Positions 7,674 through 16,568 of a stretch of DNA of 64,000 nucleotides are shown here, one piece after another. Within the stretch, counting starts at the first letter, position 1; each line of letters starts with the position of its first letter. Under the pieces are notes generated by a model, which was not told where the DNA came from, did not search any database, and was given only the letters and a program-made list of their open reading frames with translations. A program made the position numbers and the translations under genes. Source of the DNA: Planctomyces sp. (GTDB lineage: Bacteria > Planctomycetota > Planctomycetia > Planctomycetales > Planctomycetaceae); contig JAEUIH010000002.1 of the NCBI GenBank assembly GCA_016795105.1, positions 62,001 to 126,000 on the forward strand, in the 5' to 3' direction.

Positions 7674-9866
7674 ATGGAAAATCGCCGTCTTTTTACATTT
7701 CTGATCGTTTCAGTTGTGACCTTGTATTTGTGGGGATCGTTTGTTGCACCGATCCTGTTTCCCCCGGAAAAGACCAAGCCTCCTGTCGCTGCTGAAAAGA
7801 CGGAACCGACGGAATCGACAGAGCCCCCTGCTTCGGTAGCGGGCACTACCTCGGCGGCGGGAACCGACAATGCCGCTGCGCCCGCAGAAGTGAAGGTCGC
7901 CGACTATCCCGCCGAGCAGGTGATTGTCGGATCACTCAGTGCAGACAGCGGTTTTGCTCTTGAAGCAGTACTCAGCTCAAAAGGCGCCTCGATCGAGAGT
8001 GTTCGACTTGCTGATCCACGCTTTCGAGACCTGAAGCAACTGGACCAGCAGATTCAGATTGTTGGAAACAACGATACAACAGACCGGTCATTTTCGACTT
8101 CGGTGGACTTGATTGATCGACAGCTAAAGCCGTTCGGTCAGACGCTGGAATCTACGAACTGGAAGTTAGAAGGGCGTACCGACGACGAAAGCGGAACGAG
8201 AGTCGAGTTCTCATATGAATCTCCCGACCATTCACTGCGAGTCATAAAGTCATTCCTCGTCCGCAAGCTGAAGGCATCTTCCGGCAGCGAGGCGTCGGAT
8301 GAGGTATTTCGAAATGATCCAACCGCGCACACGATTGAAGTGGAGCTGAAGCTGATCAATCTGTCGGACAGTGCCAAGTCTGTGGCCTATGAGCTTCAGG
8401 GACCTGTGGGCGTGATTCTGGAGAATGCCGAGCATACCAGTAAGTACCGCGACATCAAACTGGAATTCCTGGGTGATGAAAAAGGTGCCACGATGACCGC
8501 TAAGGAAATCGCTGGCTTTGTTGATGATTTGCAGGAAGAGTTTGGTAGTCTGGACCGCGATGGTCTGCGACGAAAACTCAGCGATCAGGAGCCCTGGACC
8601 GGGGTCTTTCGATATGCCGGGATTGACGTTCAGTTCTTTGCTGCACTGGTCGCTCCGCTGGATAGTCGTACGGAAGAAGAACGGCTTGCGAATAAATGGA
8701 TTGATCGAACCTATCCAGTTTTGATTCAGCCGAATGTGCAGGACAAACGGCTGAGCGATATCAGCTTTCGTATGGCGAGTCGTCCAATTGACCTTGCCGC
8801 TGCGGGCGCCGTGGCAACTGCACCCGAAGCGGGTCCGGAAGGCGGAACTGCCGCCCAGTCCGCCGGTGCAGCGAATGAAGTTTCACACAAGTATGCATTC
8901 TTTGTCGGCCCCAAACGCCGTGAATTGCTTGATCCTGAACCGCTTGCGGCTGCTCGAGTTCTTGATTACGGCGACTGGTTTGGCGTGATTGCCCGTGGGA
9001 TGCATCGAGTACTCGATCTGTTCCACCAGCTTGGACTACCCTATGTGCTGTCCATTATTTCGCTCACGGTGCTGGTCCGTGGATGTATGTTTCCGCTGTC
9101 TCGCAAACAGGCGATCAGCGCTGCGAAGATGAAGGATCTTCAGCCGAAGCTGACGGAGCTCAAAGCCCGATTTGGCGATGACAAAGAGAAGCTCGCTCGG
9201 GCGCAGATGGAATTGTGGCGGAAACACAAAATCAATCCGTTCGGTGGATGTCTTCCACTGTTCTTTCAATTGCCAATCTTTATCGGGCTCTACACGTCTC
9301 TGAACACGGCCGTTGACCTTCGATTGGCCAGCTTTCTTTGGATCGACAATCTGGCCGCACCTGATGCGCTGGTGCGACTGCCGTTTGAGATTCCCTATCT
9401 GGGGCGCGACTTCAATATTCTGCCGTGCATTACGGTGGTGCTGTTCCTGATTCAACAAAAAATGTTCATGCCTCCGGCTGCTGACGAACAGCAGGAAGCT
9501 CAGCAAAAGATGATGAACTTCATGACAATCTTCATGGGGGTCATGTTCTGGCACCAGCCAGCCGGGCTGTGCGTGTACTTTATTGCCTCGAGTCTCTGGA
9601 GTATTGCAGAACGTAAGCTTCTCGGAGCAACCACAAAAGCGCCATCCGGGCCGGATGTCAGTGTTGATGACCTGGTGGCTGCGGAATCCAGTTCCAGTAA
9701 GCCCGCCCGCGAGACGACTCGTGATCAATCCAAAGAAAAGGGCTCACCCTCACCTCAGGACAAAGTTCCGCCGTTCTTCCGAAGACTGCTTGATGCCGCA
9801 AATCAGGACCAGGCACGTCTGGGGAAGGCCCGAGGCGAAGACGATCGAAAGAAGAAAAAGAAATAG
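7674..9866 (+). CDS. yidC: Membrane protein insertase YidC/Oxa1
   Basis: A 730-aa inner-membrane insertase that folds and inserts membrane proteins alone or with SecYEG. The ATG at 7674 gives MENRRLFTFLIVSVVTLYLW, an N-terminal membrane helix. A Pro/Ala/Thr-rich linker and a large periplasmic beta domain (about 75-400) follow. The conserved C-terminal Oxa1 region (about 450-650) has the conserved intramembrane Arg in LTVLVRGCMFPLS, the coiled-coil hairpin (KMKDLQPKLTELKARFGDD), then NPFGGCLPLFFQLPIFIGLY and three further helices. The tail is Lys-rich (RKKKKK), as in many YidC proteins that contact ribosomes. It is longer than E. coli YidC (548 aa), mainly because of linkers. An upstream GTG at 7626 is less likely. 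Confidence 0.95.
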   Translation: MENRRLFTFLIVSVVTLYLWGSFVAPILFPPEKTKPPVAAEKTEPTESTEPPASVAGTTSAAGTDNAAAPAEVKVADYPAEQVIVGSLSADSGFALEAVLSSKGASIESVRLADPRFRDLKQLDQQIQIVGNNDTTDRSFSTSVDLIDRQLKPFGQTLESTNWKLEGRTDDESGTRVEFSYESPDHSLRVIKSFLVRKLKASSGSEASDEVFRNDPTAHTIEVELKLINLSDSAKSVAYELQGPVGVILENAEHTSKYRDIKLEFLGDEKGATMTAKEIAGFVDDLQEEFGSLDRDGLRRKLSDQEPWTGVFRYAGIDVQFFAALVAPLDSRTEEERLANKWIDRTYPVLIQPNVQDKRLSDISFRMASRPIDLAAAGAVATAPEAGPEGGTAAQSAGAANEVSHKYAFFVGPKRRELLDPEPLAAARVLDYGDWFGVIARGMHRVLDLFHQLGLPYVLSIISLTVLVRGCMFPLSRKQAISAAKMKDLQPKLTELKARFGDDKEKLARAQMELWRKHKINPFGGCLPLFFQLPIFIGLYTSLNTAVDLRLASFLWIDNLAAPDALVRLPFEIPYLGRDFNILPCITVVLFLIQQKMFMPPAADEQQEAQQKMMNFMTIFMGVMFWHQPAGLCVYFIASSLWSIAERKLLGATTKAPSGPDVSVDDLVAAESSSSKPARETTRDQSKEKGSPSPQDKVPPFFRRLLDAANQDQARLGKARGEDDRKKKKK

Positions 9867-9871
9867 CCCGG

Positions 9872-10627
9872 TCAGTCGAGCCCTGAATTCTGCGTGAGTA
9901 ATGCAGACAGGAGTTGGCTCGATTTCTGGAGAGCAGTCACAGGGATCGTGTGTTGGCCGGCGAATTCCATGAATTCAATCGGGAAACCACTTTCCCGAAG
10001 GAGTGCTTCAAGTTCCTTAGCCGGGCTGAACGGCAGAATCGGATCGTACAGTCCGTGCGACTGGAAGACTTTGCAGCCTTCGTGGTGGGCCGCCAGTTTT
10101 CGCCATTCGTCGCGACAGATGAGGGTTCCGGAAAACAGCAGCAACAGTGCGGGCTGGATTCCGTGTCGCAGAGTCACGTCGGTACTGACCATCGCACCTT
10201 GAGAGAATCCCCCCAGAACCGTCCGTGAATCCGTGACGCCATACGTTCTCTGGAGTTCTCGAATGGCTTCGGCAAGTTGTTGACTGGCTTCAAGTAATCC
10301 GTCTGGCTTGAGATTTGTTAGTTCCCCAAAATCCTTCGTTTGATTGATCTCAGCCAGTCGGGCCATATTGATTTGCCACCATGCTCTGCCACCCGGCATA
10401 CCCATTGGGCCGAGATCGACAGGGGCTGCCGGAAAGACGAATGTGCATTGCTCGCCTAACTGGTCGTTGCTTTCGCTGAGCCATCCGCCGATATCAACTA
10501 GGTCATCCCCCGGGGCTCCAAATCCATGGTTCAGGATCACCAGCAGTCGAGACGTTCCGGGGCGAGCTCCGTCTGACTCGAGTATTCTGCACTTTAATCC
10601 GGAAAATGTTCGTAGTTCAATGTGCAT
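9872..10627 (-). CDS. Alpha/beta hydrolase, phospholipase/carboxylesterase type
   Basis: A 251-aa (from the ATG) serine hydrolase. It has NHGFGAPGDDLVD (oxyanion-hole region), FPAAPVDLGPMGMPGGRAWW and the nucleophile elbow GGFSQGAM (G-x-S-x-G). A late HGLYDPILPF block would carry the acid Asp, and GQHTIP the catalytic His. This is the pattern of the carboxylesterase/lysophospholipase family (YpfH/EstB-like). It is probably cytoplasmic, since no signal peptide is seen. The frame is open upstream to a TTG at 10702 without a ribosome binding site. The ATG at 10627 fits the family length better, but the start is uncertain. It converges with yidC, with 5 bp between the stops. Confidence 0.85.
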   Translation of the reverse strand: MHIELRTFSGLKCRILESDGARPGTSRLLVILNHGFGAPGDDLVDIGGWLSESNDQLGEQCTFVFPAAPVDLGPMGMPGGRAWWQINMARLAEINQTKDFGELTNLKPDGLLEASQQLAEAIRELQRTYGVTDSRTVLGGFSQGAMVSTDVTLRHGIQPALLLLFSGTLICRDEWRKLAAHHEGCKVFQSHGLYDPILPFSPAKELEALLRESGFPIEFMEFAGQHTIPVTALQKSSQLLSALLTQNSGLD

Positions 10628-10753
10628 CACGCGGCTTTCTTTCTGAATCACGGTCCACTCGATATGTTGTACATCGGAGCGGCTCTGTTTGCCATCGCTC
10701 AACTTGTTCGATCATCGTGCATGATTCAGCCAGTGTGATCAGGAAACGGTCTG

Positions 10754-11326
10754 ATGACAGGACAACCGCTGGAATTTCTAAGCCCTGAGTCGCCACCGAG
10801 TGAAGGTCAGGCTTCCCAATCGAGACTCAGTAATCGCTCCACTGCTCCGGCAGACTGGTCTGCGTGGTTGCCGGACTGGGGAAGATCGGTCGTGATCGTC
10901 CTGGAATCCGGGACGGAACTCTCGTGTTGTCTGGGAACCGAACTGCATCTGCGACAAAAGCAATGTGAGGTTCGCGGAGAATCATGTCCGGTTCAGTTGC
11001 CGGAATGCGTATCAGTTTCCACAGTCGCCAGGGCAATGCAGTTGATCGAAAATCGCTCGGTGGATGCTTTGGTTCTGAATCTGGAATCGCATTGTCGCGA
11101 ATCGCTGGTGTTGATGCGGCAGAAGTTGAAGGTCACTGTGTCTGGTCCCGTTGCAGCAGTCGGAAATGTGTCGCACAGTGAACTCCGAGGAATTCTGCTG
11201 GAGGCCGGGTGTTCTCTATTGGTTACCGATCTGCCAGCAGATGTACCTGTTGCGAATTGGCTCTGGAAAGTTCTTGAGCACCGATTCAGCCGAGAAGAAT
11301 CAGGAAAGTCACAAAAGACCCGGTGA
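10754..11326 (+). CDS. Unrecognised 190-aa protein
   Basis: I do not recognise this family. The ATG has AGGA about 9 nt upstream. Residues 1-40 are Ser/Pro-rich. Residues about 44-175 alternate hydrophobic strands and helices: SVVIVLESG, VSTVARAMQLIENRSVDALVLN and GPVAAVGNVSHSELRGILLEAG. This order resembles a flavodoxin-like or degenerate receiver fold without the phospho-Asp motif. There is no signal peptide or membrane helix. Its 3' end overlaps the convergent membrane protein gene by 41 bp. Codon use looks like that of its neighbours, so it is probably a real gene. Confidence 0.6.
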   Translation: MTGQPLEFLSPESPPSEGQASQSRLSNRSTAPADWSAWLPDWGRSVVIVLESGTELSCCLGTELHLRQKQCEVRGESCPVQLPECVSVSTVARAMQLIENRSVDALVLNLESHCRESLVLMRQKLKVTVSGPVAAVGNVSHSELRGILLEAGCSLLVTDLPADVPVANWLWKVLEHRFSREESGKSQKTR

Positions 11327-11729
11327 AGAACGACAGCCCCAGTCCCATCAGTGGCAGAAGTCGTGGGGATCTGCGGAGTCCAAAATAGAGGCAGATGAAC
11401 ATTGAAGTGATGGTCAGGAAGGTACTTCCGCCCAGAAGTCCGATGATCACCCATGCTCGACTGTCTTCGCTGGTCAGCTGCTTCGCTTCTCCGGAATTGA
11501 CGAGACTCTGGACCATCACAAACCATGCGATATGCCCAAGCAGCTGCAGAACACTGAGCGAAAAACCAATTCTGCCAGGGCGATTTTCACGGAGCAGCAT
11601 GCGGCCGTATTCGGCAGGTGTGAGATCTGTACCCGTAGATCCCGTCGAAGACGACTTACCGGCTGTACCTTCAGATGTTCCCCAGGCACGCTTTTTTCTG
11701 TGGGGCATCGACTTCTTCGAACGACTCAA
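11286..11729 (-). CDS. Small membrane protein, three predicted helices
   Basis: 147 aa, family not recognised. Residues 1-40 are basic and then Ser/Thr/Gly-rich, probably cytoplasmic and disordered. Membrane segments follow at about residues 56-77 (FSLSVLQLLGHIAWFVMVQSL), 92-115 (WVIIGLLGGSTFLTITSMFICL) and 123-146 (LLPLMGLGLSFFTGSFVTFL). The start is either TTG at 11729, with AGGA 10 nt upstream, or ATG at 11708. The gene ends inside the convergent 190-aa gene and lies just downstream of the sigma-54 activator gene on the same strand, 39 bp from its stop. Confidence 0.65.
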   Translation of the reverse strand: MSRSKKSMPHRKKRAWGTSEGTAGKSSSTGSTGTDLTPAEYGRMLLRENRPGRIGFSLSVLQLLGHIAWFVMVQSLVNSGEAKQLTSEDSRAWVIIGLLGGSTFLTITSMFICLYFGLRRSPRLLPLMGLGLSFFTGSFVTFLILLG

Positions 11730-11768
11730 TGAACCAGATCCTTTCAGTATTGTTTTGAAGCCTGGACT

Positions 11769-13751
11769 CTATTCGGTCCCACCGACTTCCTTCATTTCGA
11801 GTTGCTTCATTTTTCGATAGAGATTTGAACGATGGAGACCAAGGAGGCGGGCTGCATCTGTCATATTGTCGCTGACCTGCCGCACACTTCGGCGGATAAA
11901 GTCTCTTTGAAACTCTCTGGTCGCTTCTTCCAGCCCCAGATCCAGAGCGAGGCTTTTGGGACCGTTGGAATCAGGGTTTAGAATAAATGCCAGATCTTCG
12001 GCTTCGACGCGGTCCGACGACGCAAGAAATGCCAGTCGCTCCATCAGATTCCGAAGTTCACGAATGTTACCAGGCCATGCATGTGACTGCAGACGTCGTC
12101 TGGCTTCGGACGAAAGCTGAAGTTGCGGGCGTCTGGCCTGCGTTGCAAATCGGCGAAGGAAGAATTCGGCAAGAGGCAGGATATCCTCCGGCCGTTCCCT
12201 CAACGGAGGCAGGTCAAGAGTGACGACACTCAGCCGATAGTAAAGGTCTTCGCGAAACTTGCGGGCTCGCACAGCTTCACTCAGGTTTGCATTGGTGGCG
12301 GCAATAATTCGGACATCAACCGGAATTGGCTGAGAACCTCCAACGCGCGTGATCACCTTTTGTTCAAGAACTCTCAGGAGTTTCGCCTGACCTCCGGGGC
12401 TCATGTCCCCGATTTCATCGAGGAACAATGTGCCGCCATCGGCCACTTCAAACTTCCCTGGTCGTGCTTCACGGGCGTCCGTGAATGCTCCTCGTTCGTG
12501 ACCAAACAACTCACTCTCGAGCAGCGACTCTGTGAGTGCTGCACAATTTACGGGCACAAATGGGCATGATGCGCGAGTGCCTCCATAATGAAGCGACTGC
12601 GCGACGACTTCTTTTCCTGTGCCGCTTTCGCCGAGGACAAGCACGGGGAGATCGGTTGACGCCAGTCGGCGTACTGTATCACGAAGGGCTGTGATCGCCG
12701 CACTCTCTCCAATTATAGAGACTCCTCGTGTCATCTGTTCGGCAAGCTGACTATGGCTTCGACTGAGCAGATTACGTTCCTGAAGATTCCTGAGCGCCGC
12801 TGCCGCCTGAGTTCCAAGCTCGGTCAAACACTCAATGTCATCTTCTGTAAACGGCAAGCCCTCGTTCTGGTTGATCGCCTCAAAGGCCCCAATGATTGTT
12901 CCACTGGATTCCTTCAGCGGTACACACACCAGATTTCTCGTGCGATATCCGCTCTTGCGATCGACGTCCTGATTGAATCTGGGGTCGTCATAGGCATCGT
13001 CAACACGAATCGGCTTGCCGGTGCGCAGAGTCTCTCCAACGATTCCTTCGTTTGCGGGTATCCTTAGCGACGCCCCCTTGACTCCCAGTGCAGGACGAGC
13101 CTCAACTTCATTGCGTTCCCGATTCCACAGGAAGATACTGCTCCGGTCACAGTTCAACAGCCGCGTGGCCTCCTGTGCAATCAACTCCAGTAATGGTGTC
13201 GTGTCTTCAGCCAACAGCATTTTTGAAGCAATCCCCAGCGTTGATCGCAGGCGATCCACATGTCTTCGAGTCCGTGTCTGACGATCGAGGACTGAAAGAG
13301 CGAGCGACGCGCAACGTGCCGCAAGCAGACCCGTGTCCAGCAAATCGGCATCTGCGTTTCTGGCAGCACAAACGATCAGGTCGGACAGTGGTGTTCCGTG
13401 CTGCAGGGGAAACGCAGCAATTGTCCATCCCTGAGCGACCGTCTGCGTTCCCGCAGCCTCGCGTTCGAGGGACTGATCCCAGTGAGTCACCTGGCTCACC
13501 GTCACTGCATGCTGACCATGCTCCGCCATCGTCTTCCATGAAGGACCCGGAACTCGCTTGACCAAAGCGATCCACTGCACAGAAAGCTCGACGGCAATGT
13601 CCGACAACGCACTGCGCATCCAGCTTTCGGGGGTTCGTGCGTCGAGACTATCCGCAAGAAGTTTTCCACAGAGCTGTATGAGTGTTGAATGTGGTCCGCC
13701 GGCACCAACACCAGGAACCTGATTCCACTTCTTCCATTCCGTTGGAGCCAA
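11769..13751 (-). CDS. Sigma-54-dependent activator with GAF sensor and Fis-type HTH
   Basis: A 660-aa transcription factor. The N-terminal 180 residues are unassigned. A GAF domain lies at about 185-335 (EATRLLNCDRSSIFLWNRE ... NEGIVGETLRTGKPIRVDDA) and a AAA+ domain at about 350-590. The AAA+ domain has Walker A GESGTGKE, the L1 loop GAFTDA (D425 where most have G), Walker B GGTLFLDEIGDMS and the arginine-finger region YYRLSVVTLDLPPLRERPED. The C-terminal helix-turn-helix is MTDAARLLGLHRSNLYRKMK. It should remodel RNAP-sigma54 at -24/-12 promoters in response to a ligand of the GAF domain. The TTG start has AAGGAG 6-7 nt upstream. Target genes cannot be told. Confidence 0.92.
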   Translation of the reverse strand: MAPTEWKKWNQVPGVGAGGPHSTLIQLCGKLLADSLDARTPESWMRSALSDIAVELSVQWIALVKRVPGPSWKTMAEHGQHAVTVSQVTHWDQSLEREAAGTQTVAQGWTIAAFPLQHGTPLSDLIVCAARNADADLLDTGLLAARCASLALSVLDRQTRTRRHVDRLRSTLGIASKMLLAEDTTPLLELIAQEATRLLNCDRSSIFLWNRERNEVEARPALGVKGASLRIPANEGIVGETLRTGKPIRVDDAYDDPRFNQDVDRKSGYRTRNLVCVPLKESSGTIIGAFEAINQNEGLPFTEDDIECLTELGTQAAAALRNLQERNLLSRSHSQLAEQMTRGVSIIGESAAITALRDTVRRLASTDLPVLVLGESGTGKEVVAQSLHYGGTRASCPFVPVNCAALTESLLESELFGHERGAFTDAREARPGKFEVADGGTLFLDEIGDMSPGGQAKLLRVLEQKVITRVGGSQPIPVDVRIIAATNANLSEAVRARKFREDLYYRLSVVTLDLPPLRERPEDILPLAEFFLRRFATQARRPQLQLSSEARRRLQSHAWPGNIRELRNLMERLAFLASSDRVEAEDLAFILNPDSNGPKSLALDLGLEEATREFQRDFIRRSVRQVSDNMTDAARLLGLHRSNLYRKMKQLEMKEVGGTE

Positions 13752-13959
13752 ATCGCTCTCCTTGTCCTGTAATCATTCAGAATGTTATAGGCGCCATCCG
13801 TATGACGGCAGTCGCACGGTAGAACGTTGCGGTTCAGATGTCAACCGCAGGTTCCTGTATCATTTTTGTTGAAGAGGCTCTCAGGCAGAATGGCAGTAAA
13901 AACACTGAATTTCTAGGATTGCAAAATGCGATCCGGATTTTCATGGCAAATCCACGTTC

Positions 13960-15123
13960 ATGGATGTTTTGAGCGGAGACCTGAAATTGAGATGCCTGAG
14001 TTTCATCGCCATTATCGTATTGAGTCTGCACCCGTCATTCGCAGGTGAAGAATTAGAGCGATTTGTGATTCGAGAATTGAAATCTTCCAGGACGATTGAG
14101 GGGCGACTGGTCTTTGAAGGGGTGGACGGCGGGATTTGGGTCGAGGATCGCGCTGGTCGATTAATTTCAGTTCCTGGCGATGAAATCGAGAGCCGCGAGG
14201 TCACATCCGAGGCGTTCGTTCACTTCACAGCTGATGAACTTGCATTGAAGCTGAAGCAGGAAGCCGGACCAGACTTTGAGATCCTGCAGACTGATCACTA
14301 CGTAATTTGTTCATCGGCGAATTCTGTTTACACGGAGTTTTGCGGCAAATTGCTGGAGCTGGTTTTTCAGGAGTTCTTTGAGGAGTTTGCAAAGAGTCGA
14401 GGGCTGTCGATCCGGGAACCGAGTTACAAGCTTCCCATCGTGATTTTTGCAACGCCAAAGGACTTTGGGGCTTACGCCTCACGTCAGCACCCGGAAGTCG
14501 ATTTTTCAGACACGCCCGGTTATTACACTGTTCGTGACAATCAGGTGTTATTGCTGGATCTCAGTGGTGATCGGTCGATGAAAACGGTTGCCGCCATTCG
14601 TCGCAAACTGGCGGAGAAGCCACTGCAGATAGCAACAGTTGTTCATGAAACCGTTCATCAGCTGTGCTTTAATTCGGGTTTGCAGGTTCGAATGGCTGAT
14701 AATCCGTTATGGTTGTCGGAAGGAATAGCGCTCTGGTTTGAACAGGGGTCATCGCGAGCCAGCCTGTTGTGGAGCCGACCAGGGCAGGTCAGTGTTCGGC
14801 ATCATCCGGTTTTTGTGCAAATGAGTCGTGCGGCAGCATTAGAACCGACTCTGCAGAGCCTTCTGAATAATGACCGATTGCTGCAGGAGGCGGCGACTGC
14901 GCCCGCCGCATATGCCGAAAGTTGGGCGCTTGTCACATGGTTGATGAAGCAGCACCGTGAGGGCTTTGACAAGTATCTGAAAGTGATTTCGGAGCGGAAG
15001 CCCTTCGTACGAGTATCCGCGGAGGAGCGAACTGCGGAATTTGAGGCGGCAATTGGAAAATCGCCAGACGAAATTGAGAAGACCTTGATTCCTTTTATCA
15101 GCAGGCTGCGGCCTGCGCGATGA
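13960..15123 (+). CDS. Secreted DUF1570 metallopeptidase-like protein
   Basis: A 387-aa protein with a signal peptide (hydrophobic LSFIAIIVLSLHPSFAG, cleavage near residue 29). The C-terminal half carries a gluzincin-type zinc site: H229-E-T-V-H233 and, 21 residues on, E254 in WLSEGIALWFE. These are the residues expected of an active zinc peptidase of the DUF1570 type. Residues 35-75 form a small strand-rich module (RTIEGRLVFEGVDGGIWVED) like those often found before DUF1570. Activity and substrates of this family are unknown. The stop overlaps the alternative ATG of the next gene (ATGA), so the two may be cotranscribed. Confidence 0.85.
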   Translation: MDVLSGDLKLRCLSFIAIIVLSLHPSFAGEELERFVIRELKSSRTIEGRLVFEGVDGGIWVEDRAGRLISVPGDEIESREVTSEAFVHFTADELALKLKQEAGPDFEILQTDHYVICSSANSVYTEFCGKLLELVFQEFFEEFAKSRGLSIREPSYKLPIVIFATPKDFGAYASRQHPEVDFSDTPGYYTVRDNQVLLLDLSGDRSMKTVAAIRRKLAEKPLQIATVVHETVHQLCFNSGLQVRMADNPLWLSEGIALWFEQGSSRASLLWSRPGQVSVRHHPVFVQMSRAAALEPTLQSLLNNDRLLQEAATAPAAYAESWALVTWLMKQHREGFDKYLKVISERKPFVRVSAEERTAEFEAAIGKSPDEIEKTLIPFISRLRPAR

Positions 15124-15167
15124 GCCGTGCGTTTTTCGCGAAACCAAACTCTGAGGGGAGACTGACA

Positions 15168-15710
15168 ATGCAATGGGTAACAGAGAATCCATGGCCGATC
15201 ATGATTCTGCTGCTGACTGCCGCGGTCGTTTCTGCACTGATGATTGAGCGAAAAGGGCGGCTGATTGCCGCAATTCTTGCTGCGATGGCGGCAGGAGTCT
15301 GGTTGATCGAACAGTCCACTGTGACAACTGCTGAAGAAGTGCAGGCAGCTGCTGAGGACATGCTGAACGGATTCATTACGAGAGACCTGAATGTCGTCCA
15401 GGGGCGGATTTCAGAAACCAAACCCGAACTGCGGGAAACCGCACAAAAGGGGATGGACCTTGTGAAGCTGGGTGAGTCGTTTCATATCAAGGATGTTGAA
15501 GTCGCTGTCAGTGACAACGGAACGCAGGCCACTATGAAACTTCGAGCGAACGGTCCAGTGACACTGGAACGTGAAGGTTATGTTCAGAACGCGGCGACTC
15601 GCTGGAACACCACGTGGGTACTTGAGTCTGGTCAGTGGAAGCTATCCGCATATGAACGACTGAGTGTGATCAACAATAAACCAATCGGTGCATTTGATGC
15701 GGCTCAATAA
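15168..15710 (+). CDS. Membrane-anchored protein with NTF2-like domain
   Basis: 180 aa from the ATG at 15168, which has GAGGGGA about 8 nt upstream. An alternative ATG at 15120 overlaps the previous stop. There are two hydrophobic segments, at about residues 6-24 (PWPIMILLLTAAVVSALMI) and 30-46. A soluble part with the pattern of an NTF2-like/DUF4440 fold follows: TAEEVQAAAEDMLNGFITRD, then alternating strands ending in WVLESGQWKLSAYERL. No catalytic residues can be named. It probably forms an operon with the DUF1570 gene. The domain call is by pattern only. Confidence 0.7.
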   Translation: MQWVTENPWPIMILLLTAAVVSALMIERKGRLIAAILAAMAAGVWLIEQSTVTTAEEVQAAAEDMLNGFITRDLNVVQGRISETKPELRETAQKGMDLVKLGESFHIKDVEVAVSDNGTQATMKLRANGPVTLEREGYVQNAATRWNTTWVLESGQWKLSAYERLSVINNKPIGAFDAAQ

Positions 15711-15758
15711 GTCCAGCGGATGATCGCGGCGATCGAATCCGGTACCAGCAAAATGTTT

Positions 15759-16568
15759 CTAAACATCACTCTCAGATGCAGCCGTGAATTCGCTGACGTG
15801 CGCAGCGATGATTGATCCTGTCAGAAACAGGCCTGTCAGTCCCAGCAGCCAGACAATCTGAACAGAACTGACTTCTTCAGCAAACACATATTTGAAGAAA
15901 AGATTTTCCATCAGTTCGCGTCTTCCCTCGGGCGAAATCTCAATCCACTGAATCAACAGTGATCTCAGCCGATACTGAATTGTAAAACGGTTAATAATTG
16001 CCGGAATCAGGCTCAGGACGACTTCAACGAGTGCAGTGTAGGTCACGCTGAAGACCATCGCACGCTTTGGGAAGAGAGCCCCAATCATCAGGTAGAGAGC
16101 TGCATAGGCCATTGAGGACAGCAGTGAAATACTGCAGATCGTAAACCACATTTTGGTATGGTCCTGCGATTCAATCAGTGGAATGGCCAGCGATGCACTG
16201 ACGATCGCGGCTGAGGACGCCCACACAACGGCAATAATGTATTTGCCCACCAGAAGCCAGAAAATGCCCCATGGTCGGGTTGCGAGATAGACCCAGCTTC
16301 GCTGTTCCAGCTCTCCTGCAATCGCAGGAGCAGCGTTTAGAAACACTCCGAGACAACAGCAGACACAGGGGATCAGCATGTAGAACATCAGCGTCCAGAC
16401 CGTCTCAATCTGTGGCTGCTCCATGCCAACATCACGGAAATTTGCTTCCGCTCGAACCAACAGAGTGATGAGTACCGGAAACGCGGTGAGAAGGAACCAC
16501 CAGCTGATACGGCCAAATGTCAGCGTGCGTTTCCATTCATAAAAGAAGATTGCTCGAAGCTGGTTCAC
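15759..16568 (-). CDS. ABC-2 type transporter permease
   Basis: A 269-aa integral membrane protein with about six helices: near residues 20-38, 60-85, 105-130, 140-170, 175-200 and 240-262. It has the ABC-2 pattern of a cytoplasmic N-terminus (FFYEWKRTLTFG) and a short coupling region after the second helix (ELEQRSWVYLATRP). The GTG start overlaps the stop of the ATPase gene by 4 bp (GTGA), so the two are translationally coupled and form one exporter. The substrate is unknown. It could move a lipid, polysaccharide precursor or drug. Confidence 0.85.
   Translation of the reverse strand: MNQLRAIFFYEWKRTLTFGRISWWFLLTAFPVLITLLVRAEANFRDVGMEQPQIETVWTLMFYMLIPCVCCCLGVFLNAAPAIAGELEQRSWVYLATRPWGIFWLLVGKYIIAVVWASSAAIVSASLAIPLIESQDHTKMWFTICSISLLSSMAYAALYLMIGALFPKRAMVFSVTYTALVEVVLSLIPAIINRFTIQYRLRSLLIQWIEISPEGRRELMENLFFKYVFAEEVSSVQIVWLLGLTGLFLTGSIIAAHVSEFTAASESDV

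Noticed and set aside
9036-9728. 230-codon antisense frame in yidC
   Set aside because: It is a shadow of the conserved Oxa1 region, with composition dictated by the sense gene.
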